Source: Polyangium jinanense
Lineage (GTDB): Bacteria; Myxococcota; Polyangia; Polyangiales; Polyangiaceae
Assembly (NCBI RefSeq): GCF_028435365.1
Contig: NZ_JAGTJJ010000033.1
Coordinates: forward strand, 1 to 64,000
DNA length: 64,000 nt
Direction: 5' to 3'
Position numbers and translations under genes: made by a program. The notes below the pieces were generated by a model. It saw only the letters and a program-made list of their open reading frames with translations, searched no databases and was not told the origin of the DNA. Shown piece by piece: positions 26,119-59,603 of this stretch (position 1 is the first letter of the stretch; each line of letters starts with the position of its first letter).

Positions 26119-29100
26119 TTACGACGGCGACGAGGCCGAGCTCGGCCAAGCATCGTCGCCCAGCAGCGCGAGCAATGCGCGGAGCGTTGGCGCAGGTGTG
26201 CTGATCATTCCGCGGAGCAGCTGCTCGAGGCCCGCGGCCAGCCGGCCGATGCTCTCGGAGTCAAAGCGGGCGAGGTCGTACTGGATGTAGATGTCGAGCC
26301 CCGGGCCCGGCATGCCAACCACCGCCAGCGCATAGTGGGTAGGCCCGCCGCCTGCAAATCCCAACTTCACCGTGAGCCCGCCACTGCCGGGGATGCGGAG
26401 ATCGAGAGGGTAATTCTCGAACACCACCATGGTGCGAAAGAGCGGGCTCTCGGCAGGGACCGCGGCGGCTCGCTGGAGCTCGGCCAGGGAGAGGTGCTGG
26501 TGCTCGCGCGCCTCCACCTGCTCCGCCTGCAACCGGCGCAGCCACGTCCAGACGTCCTGGCGCTCGTCGATACGGGCGCGCGTCGGCAAGACGTTGATGA
26601 AGAGCCCGACCATGTCCTCGATCCCGGGAACACCGACCTCACGCCCCGAGCTCGTCGTGCCAAACAGCACGTCCTTTCGACCGGAGCTCCGGCCTAGCAG
26701 CAACGCCCACGCCCCATCGAGCATGGTGTGCAGCGTGATGCGCTCGGCATCCGCCGCGGCTCGCAGCCGGGCCGTCGTGCCTTCATCCAGCTGGATCTGG
26801 TGCACGCAAACGCCGCGTGCACCGGCCGGCTGGCTCCGCTCCATGACCAGCGGGGTCGGCGCCTCCACACCGTGCAACGCTCGGTGCCAGAACGTCCTCG
26901 AGCGCTCCAGGTCCTGTCGCTCGAGGAACCGGAGATAGCTGTCGTACGATCCCGCCACGCGTGTCCCGGCTCCGGCGACTCCCGGGGGCCGGCCTCCCCG
27001 CGCGTCCTGGTAGGCCTCGAACAGGTCACGCAGGATTACGCCGAGGCTCCACCCGTCCGTCAACACGTGGTGGGAGTCGTAAATCAGCTCGTAGCGCTCG
27101 TCGGCGGTCCGGATCAGCGTCAGCCGCATGATCGGAGCGGCGTCGAGCGGCAGCCCGCGGGCGACGAGCTCGTCGCCGAGTGCGGCGAGCCTCGCCTCTC
27201 GATCCGGCACCCCGCGCCAGTCGCGCTCGTCCCAGGGCACCGGCACGTCTCGCAGCACCACCTGGACCGGCGCCGCCAGGCCGTCCCACAAGAAACAGCT
27301 GCGCAGCAAGGGGTGCCGCCGGACGACCTGCTCCCAGGCCGACCGGAGCGCGGCGACGTCCAGCGCTCCCTCGAACGTGAGCGCCGCCTGCGTCATGTAC
27401 ATCCTCGACCATCCGGCGTTCAGCGTCTCGAACAGGATCTCCCGCTGCAGCGACGTGAGCGGATAGATCGCCTCGAGCTTCGAGCGCCCGGTCTCGCCGA
27501 GTCGGTCAAGCACCACGCGCAGCTCCTGGGGCAGAAGCCCGGCGAACGGGAAGTCGCTGGGCGTGAAGCCGCCGGCGCCGAGCGCCGCGCCGTGGCGGAT
27601 CAGGCGCCCGAGCTCCTCGACGAGCTCGCTCGCGAGCCGCTCCACGGTCGCGGTCTCGTGAAGATCGCGGCTGTAGCCGAAGACGACCGCGAGGCGATCC
27701 CCGGCCACCACGGCGTTCACCTCGAGGACGTGGCTTCGCGTCCCACCCCCGGCCTCCCGCGGGCCCGCGCTCTCCCACGTGAGGCGAAGCCCGCCGGCGG
27801 CGTCGCGCTCGCCACCGAGGTGTCCCAGGTAGTTGAAGTTGATCTGCGGCGCCGGCCAAGGCAGCGCCGCTCCCTCGTCGTTCAGGTGGCGCAGGAGGCC
27901 ATAACCGATGCCTCGCCGCGGCACCGCCCGGAGCTGCTCCTTGACCGCCACGAGCGCGGCGGCCAGGTCATCGCCGTCGGGTAGGCGGAGGCGCACCGGG
28001 AACAGCGACGTGAACCAGCCGACGGTACGGGACAGATCCACGTCGTCGAACAGCTCCTCGCGCCCGTGCCCCTCGAGATCGACCCAGACGTCGAGCGAGC
28101 CGGTCCAGCGCGCCACGGTCCGCGCGAGGGCCGTCAAGAGGACGTCCTGCACGCCGAGGTTGTACGGCCTCAGCGCGTCCGCGATCAGGGTGCGGGTCTC
28201 CTCCGGCGAGAGGGACACGACGATCTCCGCGGCCGACTCCCTGCGGTTCTGGCCGGTCGGCCGATCGACGGGGAGCGCGGTCGGCGGCGCGAGCGCCAAG
28301 ATCGCGCGCTCCTCCTCGAAAGCCGCGGTGCGGGCGTACGCGGTCACGCGCTCCGCCCAGCGCTTGAACGACGTCGTCTTGGCCGGCAGCCGCACGGCCT
28401 GTCCCGCGGCGAGCTGCTGATAGGCCGTGGACAGATCCGGGATCAACACCCGCCACGAGACGGCGTCGACGACCAGGTGATGAATGACCCAGAGCAGCCG
28501 GCCCGACCGATCCGTCCCGGTCCCCGACGAGCCCAACGTGAATAGCGCGGCCCGCATCACGGGGCCGGCCGAGAGGTCGAGGCTGCCTTGCAGGCGCGCC
28601 GCGACCTGGTCCAGCGCCGCGCGCTGCGCGCCGGCCGCAAGCGACGAGAGATCCACCACCTCGAGTGCGACCTCGCCCTGCGAGGCAAGCCCCTCCTGGA
28701 GCCAGGACGATCCGCTGCGCACGAACCGCATGCGCAGCGCGTCGTGGTGCGATTGCACGTGCTCGAGGGCCTGCCGCAAGAGGTCGGAGTCCACGTCGGC
28801 AGGCGTCTCGAGGAGGAATGCCTGGTTGAAGTGGTTCGGCGCCGAGCGATCCTGCGCGAAGAACCAGCGCTGGATCGCGGTCAGCGGCACCGGGCCGGAG
28901 ACCGCGCCCTGGTCCGCCGAGGCGGCCTGTGTCCCCACCGCCGCGGCGAGCTGCGCGATGGTCTGGTGCTCGAAGACCTGGGCGGCGCGGAGCGCGATCC
29001 CGAGCTCCTGCGCTTGCGAGATGACCTGGATGCTGCGGATCGAGTCCCCGCCCAGCTCGAAGAAGTTGTCGTGGATCCCGATCCGCTCGAGCCCGAGGAC

Positions 29101-32100
29101 CTTGCACCAGACCTGGGCGAGCTTCCGCTCCGCCTCGGTCCGCGGCTCGGCCGGCTCCTCCTGCGCGCCCGGCGAGCGCTCCGGCGGCGGCAGCGCCCGC
29201 ACGTCCACCTTGCCGTTGAGGGTGAGCGGTAGCGCCGGCAGCACGACGAGCGCCGCGGGCACCATGTACGGCGGCAGCACCTCGCGCAGCTCTCGGAGGA
29301 GCTCCGCGGCCAGCTCTCGATGCCGGTGGCCCAGCGCAGGATCGTCCGGCGGCGTCGGGTGGACCGGGGTCACGTAGGCCACGAGGCGAGGCGAGGCGCC
29401 CTCGGCCTCGCGCACGATCACGACGGCGTCGCGCACCTGCGAGGACGCGCGCAGCGCGCTCTCCACCGCCCCGAGCTCGATCCGGTGGCCGCGGATCTTC
29501 ACCTGATGGTCCACGCGGCCGACGAACTCGAGCACCGGCGGCCGGTCATCGCCCCCGCGCAGGCGCACGAGGTCCCCGGTGCGGTAGAGCCGCCCGGTGC
29601 CGAACGGGCTCTCGATGAACTTGCGCGCCGTCAACTCGGGCCGCTTGAAGTAGCCACGCGCCACGCCCACGCCGCCCAGCCACAGCTCGCCGACCACGCC
29701 GGGCGGCGCGAGCTGGCCGAAGCGATCCACGACGTACGTCGTCAGGTTGGGGAGCGGCCTGCCGATCGACGGCGTGGCCCCGTCGGCCACGCAGCGCGTG
29801 GCGGTGGCCAGGATCGTCGCCTCGGTGGGACCGTACACGTTGATGAACCGGCGCCGGCGCCCCCAGCGCGCGACGAGCTCGGCCGTACAGCGCTCGCCTC
29901 CGACGAGGAGCGTCTGCAGCGCGGGCAGCTCGGCGTCCGGCAGCGCCGCGAGCACCGAGGGGACCAGCACGATATGCGTGATGGCCTCGCGCGCCATCAG
30001 CTCGACGAGGCCGCCCAGATGATCGCCCTCGCGGGGCGCGAGGTAGACCGCGCTGCCGGAGCAGAGCGCCGTAAATAGGTGACCGAGCGCACCGTCGAAG
30101 TTGAGCGAGAGCGCGTGCGCGTGACGCGCGCCGGGCCCGGTCTCCATGATCCGGATGAACGCCTCGATGGCGTTGACGAGCCCGCGGTGCTCGATCAGGA
30201 CGCCGTTGGGCCGCCCGGTCGAGCCTGACGTGTACAAGAGGTAGGCGAGGCTCGTCGGCGTCGCGCGACGCCGCGGCCGGTAGCCGGGCTCGCCGGCGAG
30301 CTCGCGATCGATCTCGATCAATTGGGCGGGCGTCTCGGGCAGCGCGGCGCGCAGGGACGCATCGGTGAGCACCACGGGCGCGCCGGCGTCCTCGAGCAGG
30401 AACGCGAGGTGTGATCGCGGGTGCTCGGGGTCGAGGACCACGAAGGCCGCGCCGGCCTTGAGGACGCCGAGCAGGCAGGCGATCAGATCGGCCCCGCGCC
30501 GCAGGTACACGCCCACCCGCACCTCGGGCCCGACGCCGGCTTTGATCAGGCGGTGGGCAATCCGGTTGGCGCGCAGATCGAGTTCCCGGTAGCTGACGGC
30601 AGCGCCGTGGGGCCCCGCGGCCGGGTCGCACAGATCGACGAGGGCAGGCGCATCGGGGGTGCGGTCGACGTGCGCCTCGAACAGCTCGTGAATACACGCC
30701 TCGCTCGAGAACGGGGCATCGGTCCGGTTCCACTCGACCAGCAGCTTTTGGCGCTCGTCGTCGGTGAGCATCGGAAGCTCAGCGACCGAGCAGCCGGGGT
30801 CGGCGACGGCGGCCTCGAGCAGGCGCTCCAGGTGCCGGGCCAGTCGGTCGATGGTACCGGCGTCGAACAGGTCGGCGCTGTAGTGGAGATCGAGCGTGAG
30901 CTCGCCTTTGCCCTCGATCACCTCGAGGAGCAGATCGAGCTCGCTCGACGCCTGGCGCGCGTGGACGACCGAGAATCGCGCCCCGCCGGCCAGGACGGGC
31001 GCACCTGTCATGAGGTCGCCGCCCTCGGCGGGAAGCGCCTGTCCCTGGAACACGAACGCTGCCTGGAACACGGGGGCGTGGCTGGGATCACGGCTCGTGA
31101 GCAGATCCTTCACCAGCCAGGGGAACGGGTAGTCCTGCCGGTCCATCGCGGCCAGCACTCGATCGCGGGTCGCGTGCGCCAGGGACAGGAAGTCCGGCGG
31201 ATCGCTCGCGTCGAGCCGCGAGCGGATGACGAGCTGGTTGACCATGTACCCGAAGGTGCCGGTGAGCTCGGCCCGGTCGCGCCGGGTCACGCCGAAGCCC
31301 ACGCAGAGGTCCTCCTGGCCGGTGTAGCGGTGGAGCAAGACCTCGTAGGCCGCGAGCAGGATCGTGGCGAGGATCGTGCGCTGGCTCTGCGCGAGCCTGC
31401 GCAGCTCGTCGGTCAGCGCCGCCCCCAGGACGTGCCGCCGGGTCTCGACGAGGAACGGCCGACCCGCGGTGCGCGCACGATCGGTCGGGAGATCGAGGAC
31501 CAGCGGCGCGCCCGCGAGCTCGTCGAGCCAGACGTGGCGCAGCTCGTCGGCGCGCTGCGCGAGCAGATCGCGCTGCCACCTCACGAACTGCTCGTAGGTG
31601 TGCTCGACCTTCGGCAGCGGGTCCGGCCCGCCGTCCGCGGCGTACAGCTGGACCAGCTCGCGCAGCATCACGGCCACGGACCACGCGTCGATGGCGATGT
31701 GGTGCATGCACAGCAGCAGCACGGACTCGCGCGGCCCCATCCGGTAGAGACACGCCCGGAACGCACCTTCCACGGCGAGGTCGAACGGGCGCTGCTGCAC
31801 CGCGGCGGCGGCGCGCAGCACCTCGGCCACGCCCTGCCCCTCCGCGTCGATCTCGACGAGCGGGACGGCGCGATCCGCGTGGACGCGCGCGCGCGGGACG
31901 CCGTCCACCTCCGGATACGAGGTGCGCAGCGGGGCGTGCCGGTCGACGAGCGCCTGCAGCGCTCGGCGGAGCACCGGGGCATGCTCGGACTCCGACTCGA
32001 TGCGCAGGGCGACGGCCACGTTGTAGCCGGCGTGGTCGGGCGCGCTGTGCTGGATGAACCAGAGCCCCTCTTGCTCGGCGGACAGCCGGTCCGCCCAGGG

Positions 32101-35100
32101 GTCGCCGGCCGGGGACGCCGGCGCGGCGCCGTCGTCGTGCAGGCTCGTCGGGTCCAGGTACTGCACCAGCGCCGCGATCGTCGAGCGGTTGAAGAGCTCG
32201 ACGAGCGGGAACTTGAGGCCGAGCTCGTCGCGCAGCCGGCGATGGATCTGGACCATGCCGATCGAGCTTACGCCCAGATCGAAGAGCGATCGATCGAGCT
32301 CGACCGTGGCCACCCCCAACCGCTCGGCGACGATCGCGGCGATCCGCGCGGCGAGCTCGTCGCGATTGCGGGGCGGTGCCGCGGCGCGCGGCGCCTCGCC
32401 GGTCAACGCGATCTCGCTCGACTGCTCGGCGCGCGCCTGCTCCGCGGTGATCCCGCCGACCAGGAGCGCATGGACGATCTCCTGACCGGGCTCGAGCAGG
32501 GATCCGAGCGGCCCGCGCGACACGCGGCCGACAGGACACATCCCGACGCCGAGCCCGGCCGCGCGCTCCATCCAGCGCTGGCCGAGGCGACCCGCCTGAT
32601 GCCGCGTCTCCGGGCCGGGCGCTCCGATCAGGAGCAGCGCCGCCGGCGCCCCCGCCGCGATCGCCTCGTTGAGAGGGAAGTCCTCGTCGGCCAGCGCCTG
32701 CGTGCCGAGCCGCTCCCAGGTCGCCGGCGCCGCGCCCGGCCGGTAGATGCCGCGCGGCAGCTCGGCGAGGTCGTGACGGACGACCAGCCAGGTGCCGAGC
32801 GGGGGCGCCTCGCTCGGCCGACACGGCTCGGCGAGCCCGAGCCGGCACAGCGGGGTCAGCCCCGGCGGCGCGACGGTCGCGGCGAGCGTGTCCGCGAGCG
32901 CGACCCCGAGCGCCGCGGCGCGCTCGATCAACAGCTCGGCCAGGTACCCGCCGTCGAGGCACGCGAGCGCCTCCGCGAGTTCGCCGTACCGCGCCTCGAT
33001 GCGCCCTCGCTCGACCGCGAGGTGCACGGCGAACGGCGCCTCCGCGGCGAGTGATCCGAGCGCCACGAGGCAATGCCGCGCCCGATCGTAGCCGTAGCGC
33101 CCGCGCGCGAGCCCCGCGATCCCGTCAGGGACGTCGACGATCGCGTGGACGGCGTAGAGGCTGCCCGCCGAGGCGTAGCGATACTTCGGAAACGGATCGC
33201 GGTCGGACGCCACCGGCGCGAGCACCGCGAGGAGCCCACCGACGAGCTCGCGATCGAGCGCGCCCGCGGCGCCGGAGCGCTGGGGCGCCGTCGTCGCGAT
33301 CTGGTGGAGGGCGTCGGCGCGCGGCGCCTCGCCCTCGAACGTGCGGTAGCTCTTGCGCGGCCACGGCGACGCCAGCGTCGCGGGCGGGAGGTCGAGCACC
33401 CCGCTCGCCGCGTCGAACGCGAATCCTGCCTCGAGCTTGTGCCGGGCGTGCCCCTGGCCAGGAGCCTGCGCCTTGGTGCCGGGCTCGACCTTCGCCTCGC
33501 CGAGGTCGAGCGCGGCCAGCGCCGCGCGATCCACCTTGCCGTTCGACGTCAGCGGCAGCGCGGACAGGACCTGCAACTGCGCGGGCACCATGTAGCCCGG
33601 CAGCCGCTCGGCGAGCCAACGCTGCACCGCCTCGGGGACCAGCCGCTGCTCGTCGCCCGGCTCCACGTACGCGACCAGCCGCCGCGCGTGGCGATCTCCC
33701 CGCGCATCCACGAGCGCGCGCCGAATCTGCGGATGCTGCAGCAGGTGATGCTCGATCTCGCCGAGCTCGATCCGGTAGCCGCCGATCTTCACCTGGTGGT
33801 CCTGCCGGCCGAGGAACTCGATCGTGCCCTCCGGCTGCCAGCGCCCCAGATCCCCCGTCCGGTACAGCCGCTCGCCCGTCATCGGGTGCGTCACGAACCG
33901 CTCCGCCGTCTGCACCGGATCCCCGTAGTAGCCACGCGCCAGCCCAATGCCGCCGATGTAGAGCTCACCGGCCACCCCGACCGGCCGCGGATGCAGCCGC
34001 TCGTCCAGCACGTGGAACGTCTGGTTCCGCATCGGCCGGCCGTACGGGATGCTCACCCAGCTCGGATCGACCTGATCGATCGGATACCAGATCGACCAGA
34101 TCGACGCCTCGGTCGCGCCGCCCAGGCTCACCACCCGGCAGCCGGGCGCGCGCGCGCGCACGCGATCGGGCAGCGTCACCGGAATCCAGTCCCCCGAGAG
34201 CAGCGCGAGCCGCAGCGTCCCCGGCAGCGCCTCGGCGTGCTCCACCAGCATCTCGAGGAGCGCGGGCACCGAGTTCCAGATCGTCACGCCCTCGTCCCGC
34301 AGCCACGAGAGCCACCGCTCGGGATCGCGCAGCGTCCCGGGCTCGGGCAACACCAGCGTGCCCCCCGCCCCGAGCACCCCGAACACGTCCCACACCGACA
34401 GATCGAACGACATCGACGACAGCCCGAACACCCGATCCGCGGGCCCCACGGCGTACTGCTCGTTGACGTCCAGGATCGTGTTGAGCGCGCTCCGGTGCTC
34501 GATCGCGACCCCCTTCGGCCGCCCGGTCGATCCGGACGTGAAGATCACGTACGCCAGATCGGACGGCGCGCGCAGCGGCGAAAGCGGGCCGGCGTCGTGC
34601 GCCATCCACGGCTCCTCCTCGCCGATCGTGATCACCGTGATCCCCGCCGGCCACACCGCACCGGCGTGCCGCCGCTGCGTCAGCACGATGCGCACCCCGC
34701 CCTGCGCAAGCAGCTCGTCCCGCCGCGCCTCCGGCAGCTCCGCCGCGATCGGCAGGTACGCACCGCCGCCGTGCAGCACGCCGAGCGCGCCCACGACCTG
34801 CTCCCAGCCCTTGTCCATCACGATCGCGACCAGCTCGTCGCGCGCCACCTCGTGCGCGCGAAGCTCCCGGCCGAGCCGCCGCCCGAGGCTCACAAGCTCG
34901 CGATACGTGAGCCGGCGCTCGGCGTCGACCACCGCGAGTGCGTCCGGACAGCGCCCGGCCTGCGCCTCGATCAAGTCGTGGAGCAGCCCGTCCCCGGTCG
35001 CGCCGGCCGTCGCGTTGATCGCGGCGAAGCGCTCGCGCTCGCGCCGCGGGGTCGCCAAAAGGTCCGGCGCCGTCCACGCCTCGTCGCGCTCGGCCAGCGC

Positions 35101-38100
35101 GCGGATCAGATCGAGGTACGCGTCGATCATCACGTCGATCATCCCGGCGGGGAACAGGCCGGCGACGACGTCCCAGTTGATCTGCAGCTCGCCGCGCAGC
35201 TCGAACACCTGATGATCGAACCAGACCTGCGGCGTCTGGGCGATCCCGTACGGCTCGGAGGCGAGCTCGACGCCCGACATGACCTCATCGCCGAGCAGCT
35301 CGCCGACCCCCAGGCCGCTGGTGAACACGACTGGAAACCGCGCGGCCTTCGCACCCCGCTGGCGCGCGAGCTCGCGCATCACGTCCACGCCGCTGACCAG
35401 CGCGTGGTCCATGCTCTCGAGCAACCGGTGCTGCTGCCGGCGCGCCCGCTCGAGGAAGCTCGTGCCGCCGGTGAGGTCGACCTCGACGAGCAGCACCGAC
35501 GTGAAGTCGCCCACAATTTGGCCGATCTCGGCGTGCACCGGCGGCCGGTTGAAGTACGTGAGGTTGACCGTGAAGTGCGGCGACCGGCTGTACGCCCCGA
35601 GCACCTCACTGAACGCGGCGAGCAGGACGTTCGACGGGGTCAGCCCGTGCCGCGTCGTGCGTGCCTCGAGCGCGCTCCACGTCGCGGCATCGAGCCTTCG
35701 CGCGTGGTGCTCGAAGCGCGGCACGCCGATCGCCTCGGGGGGCACCGCGAGCGGCAGCTCCGGCCCGGGCGGCAGCGTGCCCGCCCGGTCGCGCCAGTAC
35801 GCCCAGTCGCGCTCGCCGCGCTCGCTGCTCCGGGCCTCCGCAGACCACCGGACACAGTCCCGGAACGTGAGCGCGAGGGGTGCGAGCTCGGTGGCCTCGT
35901 CGCTGTAACAGCGCACCACCTCCTGCAAGATCACCTGGATGCTGTGCATGTCGGCGATCAACGCATCCAGGCCGATGAACAGCCGGACCACCCCCTCGCC
36001 GAGGCGCGCCGCGCAGAGCTCGAACAGCGGCCAGCGATCCGCCGGCATCACGCGGTGCGACATCGCCTCGCGCAGCTCGAGGAGCCGCGCCTCGCTCGGC
36101 GGCTCGACGAGCTCGATCGTGAACCGCGGCACCTCGGCGAGCACAACCTGCCGGCCATCGGCGTCGATCACCGCGCGCAGCATGTCGTGGCGCGAGATCA
36201 CCTTGTCGAGCGCGCGCTCGAGGCGCGCCACGTCGAGCCCGCGCAGATCGAGCTCGGCGTACGCGTGAGCCGCGACCCCGCCGAGCTCGTAGAACGAACC
36301 GCGGCCTACCCAGTACGCGAGCTGGAGCGGCGTGAGCTCGAACGGCTGATAGCGGGCGTCAGGATCGAGCTCGAGCGGCGGCAACCCCGCGATCTCGCCG
36401 GTGGCGGCCGGGAGTGGTGCGAGGTGGCTGGCGAGCGCGGCGATCGTCGGGTGCTCGAACAGCTCGACGATCGTGAGCTCGCGCCCGAGCGCCTGCTGCA
36501 ACCGCGCGCGGACCCGGGTCAGGAGCAGCGAGTGTCCGCCTGCGTCGAAGAAGTTGTCGGTGAGGCCCACCGACGGGACCCCGAGGACGTCCTGCCAGAT
36601 CTCGCGGATCGTCCGCTCCAGCTCGGACTCCTCCGCGGCCGGCGGCTCCGCCGCCTCGTCACGATCCACGGTCGGGGCCGGCAGGCGGAGCCGGTCCACC
36701 TTGCCGTTGGGCGACATCGGCAGCGCGGGAAGGACGACGAACGCCGACGGCACCATGAAGTCCGGCAGCGTGGCCTTCAGGTGGTCCCGCAGCGCGCGCT
36801 GCGAAGGGTTGGGCTCGCCGAGCACCACGTACGCCACGAGGCGCCGGTCGCCCGCGATGTCCTGCGGCACCACCACGCACGAGCGCACGTCCGGGTGGGC
36901 CGAGAGCGCGGCCTCGATCTCGCCGAGCTCGATCCGGTGGCCCCGGATCTTCACCTGGTGATCGGCGCGCCCGAGGAACTCGAGGGCGCCGTCAGGCCGG
37001 AAGCGGACGAGATCGCCGGTGCGGTAGAGCCGCTCGCCAGGCGAGAACGGATCGGGGACAAACCGTTCCGCCGTCAGCCCCGGGCGCCCGAGGTACCCGC
37101 GCGCGAGCCCGGCGCCGCCGATGAACAGCTCCCCCGTCACCCCCACCGGCACGGGCGCGCCGCGAGGATCGAGCACGTGGAGCCGCGTGTTGGCGATCGC
37201 CGGGCCGATCAGCACCGGTCCGTCCGTCGCGTCGAGCTTCTGCGTGCACGAGAAGATCGTCGTCTCGGTGGGCCCGTAGATGTTCCACACCGCCCCGGCA
37301 CGCGCGACGAGGCGATCGCAGAGCTCCCGCGACACGGCCTCTCCACCGGCCACGAGCCGGAAGGAGGGACGGCCTTTCCAGCCCGCGTCGACCAGCATCT
37401 GCCAGGTCGCGGGCGTGGCCTGCATGAGCGTGATCGTCGACGATTCGTCGAGCCGGCGGGCGAGCGCGGCGCCGTCGAGCGCGAGCTCGCGAGGCGCGAT
37501 CTCCAGCCGCGCGCCCGCCATGAGCGGCAGGAAGATGTCCAGCCCTGCGAAGTCGAACGAGATGTTGTTCACGGCGAGCAGGTGATCGGACGCCGCGATC
37601 CCGTGCCGCGCGGCCGTGGCGTGGAGCACGTTGACCATGGCCCGGTGGAGCAGCGCGACGCCCTTGGGCCTGCCGGTCGAGCCCGAGGTGTAGATGACGT
37701 TGGAGAGGTGATCCGCGGTCGCCAGCGGTGACGGCGCCGTCACCGGCCACGCCGCGATCGCGGCCGCGTCGACGTCGATCCGCACCACGCGCGCCGCGCA
37801 CGCCGGCGCGGGGCGGGAGCTTCGCGCCTCGGTGAGCAACACCGAAACCCGGGCGTCGTCGATCATGAACGCCAGGCGATCGGCCGGGTACCTGGGGTCG
37901 AGCGGCACGTAAGCGCCGCCCGCCTTGAGGATCCCGAGCACGCCCACCACCATCTCCGCGGATCGCTCCACGCACAGCCCGACCAGGACCTCCGGCCCGA
38001 CCCCCAGCGACCGGAGGTGGTGCGCCAGTTGGTTCGCGCGCTCGTCCAGCGCTCGATAGGTGAGCGCTCGGTCCTCGAAGACCACCGCCACGGCGTCGGG

Positions 38101-39749
38101 CGTCCGCGCGACCTGGGCCTCGAACAGCTCGTGGACGCAGCGATCGCGCGGGACCTCCATCGCCGTCTCGTTCCACGTCGAAAGCTCGCGCCGCTCCGCG
38201 GCGGTGAGCAGCGGCAGCTCCGAGATCCGCCGGCCGGGGTCGGCCGCGAGGCCCTCGGCCAGCACGCAGAGGTGCCCGGCCATGCGCTCGATCGCCCAGG
38301 CGTCGAAGAGATCGGTCGCGTACTCGATCGTCGCGGCGATCTGCTCGCTCTCCTCCCGCATCGTGAGGCCGAGCTCGAACTTGGCCGTGCCCTCGATGCC
38401 GCCGTCGGGCCGCTGCAGCTCCACGGTCCACGACATCCCCGGGACGGCGAGCTCCGGCAGCGGCGTGTTCTCGAACACGAAGCTGGCCCGGAACAGCGGC
38501 GTGAGATCGCGGCCGCGCTCGGCGCCGACAGCGTTCACGATCCGGTCGAAGGGCACGGCCTGGTGCTCGAGCGCGGCCCCGACGATGCCGCGCAGCCGGC
38601 GCAGCAAGGTCACGCCATCCGGATCGCCCGACAGATCGCACCGCAGCACGAGCGTGTTCGCGAAGAAGCCGAAGAGCTCGCGCAGCTCCGGCCGCTCGCG
38701 CGCCGCCGCGACCGTGCCGATCCCGAAGTCCACCTGCTGCGAGTAGCGGTGCAGCAGCGACGCCCACGCCGCGAGCAGCACCGCGTACAGCGTGCAGGAC
38801 TCGCGGCGGGCCAGCTCCTTGAGGGCCGCGATCAGCTCCGCCGGGAGCGTGAACGTGTACGCGTCGCCGGCGTGGCTCGGGCCTCGCGCCGCCGTCCGCG
38901 ACGTCGGGAGCTCGAGCCGCGGCAGCCCCGCGAGGGTCTGCTTCCACCACGCCGTGGACCGCTGGAGGGCCTCGCCCTGGAGCGCCTCCTCTTGCCACCG
39001 GCAGAAGTCCGTGTAGCGAACCGGCAGCGCGGGGAGGCGGGCGGGCCGCTCCGCGCGAATGCTCGCGTAGAGCTCGGCCAGATCGCGGAGCAGGACGCCG
39101 ACCGACCACCCATCGGTGATGATGTGGTGCAGATCGAGGAAGAGGACGTGGTCCTCGTCGCCGAGCGCGACCAGGGTCGTTCGCACGAGCGGCCCGCGGG
39201 CGAGATCGAACGGAATCGCGGCGCGCTCGGCCGCGCACCGCGAGAGCTCCGCCTCTCGATCGCCCGCGGGGACGGCGCGCAGATCGATGACCGGCAGCTC
39301 CCAGGCGCGAGGGCCGGCGTGCGGGCCGCTGACGAGGCTCGGCCGCCCGTCCAGCTCGGGGAACGTGGCCCTCAGCATCGCGTGTCGCTCCGCGACCGCG
39401 GAAAGGCTCGCCTTGAGCGCGACGCGAGCGAGCGCGCCCTTCATGCGCAGCTCGACGTGAACGTTGTAGAGCGCGCTCCCGGGCACCAGCCGATCGAGGA
39501 ACCAGAGCCGCGCCTGACCGGCCGAGACGGGGGCCGGCTCCGTCTCCGGCGCCGATGCGCGAGGGATCGGCGCTCTGGCGGGGACGTCGCCGCCTCGCAG
39601 GAAGGAGATGATCTCCATCTTGCGATCGGCGATCGCCTGCCGGAGCTCCGGCGTCAGCGCCCCCTTGGGCGCCTTGAACACCAGGTTCTCGCCGTCGACA
39701 CGCAGCGCCACGCCACGGGCTTCGGCGGTGAGCAGGATCTCCTTGACGT

Positions 39750-39753
<4 letters not shown>
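26119..39753 (-). CDS. NRPS, TubC docking-C-A-PCP / Cy-A(Cys)-Ox-PCP / C-A-PCP-E / terminal C
   Basis: 4544 residues, partner of the upstream PKS. TubC-like docking domain (1-55), C (60-490; HHIITDG, His209-His210), A1 (500-1020; NGK Lys1018; code about DFLQVGIIFK, unassigned), PCP1 (Ser1075); heterocyclization domain (1120-1560; DALIAD, Asp1263 and Asp1268), A2 (1580-2080; code DLWNLSLIWK, cysteine-like; Lys2073), nitroreductase-like oxidase (2125-2440), PCP2 (Ser2497); C3 (2550-2985; HHIAIDA, His2684-His2685), A3 (3000-3520; Lys3515; code about DGGVLGVILK, unassigned), PCP3 (GGDSI Ser3571), epimerase (3620-4065; HHLVVDA His3758-His3759, EGHGREEL); terminal C (4070-4540; HHVLTDG His4228-His4229). 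Predicted product part: amino acid, thiazole, D-amino acid. There is no thioesterase. The GTG start overlaps the PKS stop by 4 nt; the longer open frame up to 40851 only shadows the PKS. Confidence 0.95.
26140..27545 (-). other. Terminal condensation domain after the epimerase
   Basis: A complete C domain ([13 protein letters not shown] entry, HHVLTDGWS) closes the NRPS with no A, PCP or TE after it. It could release or cyclise the chain, or use an acceptor carried by another protein. Confidence 0.85.
32460..33370 (-). other. Thiazoline oxidase (Ox) domain between A2 and PCP2
   Basis: SagB/McbC-like nitroreductase segment beginning near [13 protein letters not shown], with [15 protein letters not shown] and a C-terminal [16 protein letters not shown]. 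It follows a heterocyclization domain and a cysteine-type A domain, so oxidation of a thiazoline to a thiazole is expected. Confidence 0.88.
39589..39753 (-). other. TubC-like N-terminal docking domain of the right-hand NRPS
   Basis: About 55 residues beginning [20 protein letters not shown], with the same GALTPEL core as the domain at 4602-4757. The upstream PKS ends in EEGIL. Confidence 0.85.
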
Positions 39754-59603
<19,850 letters not shown>

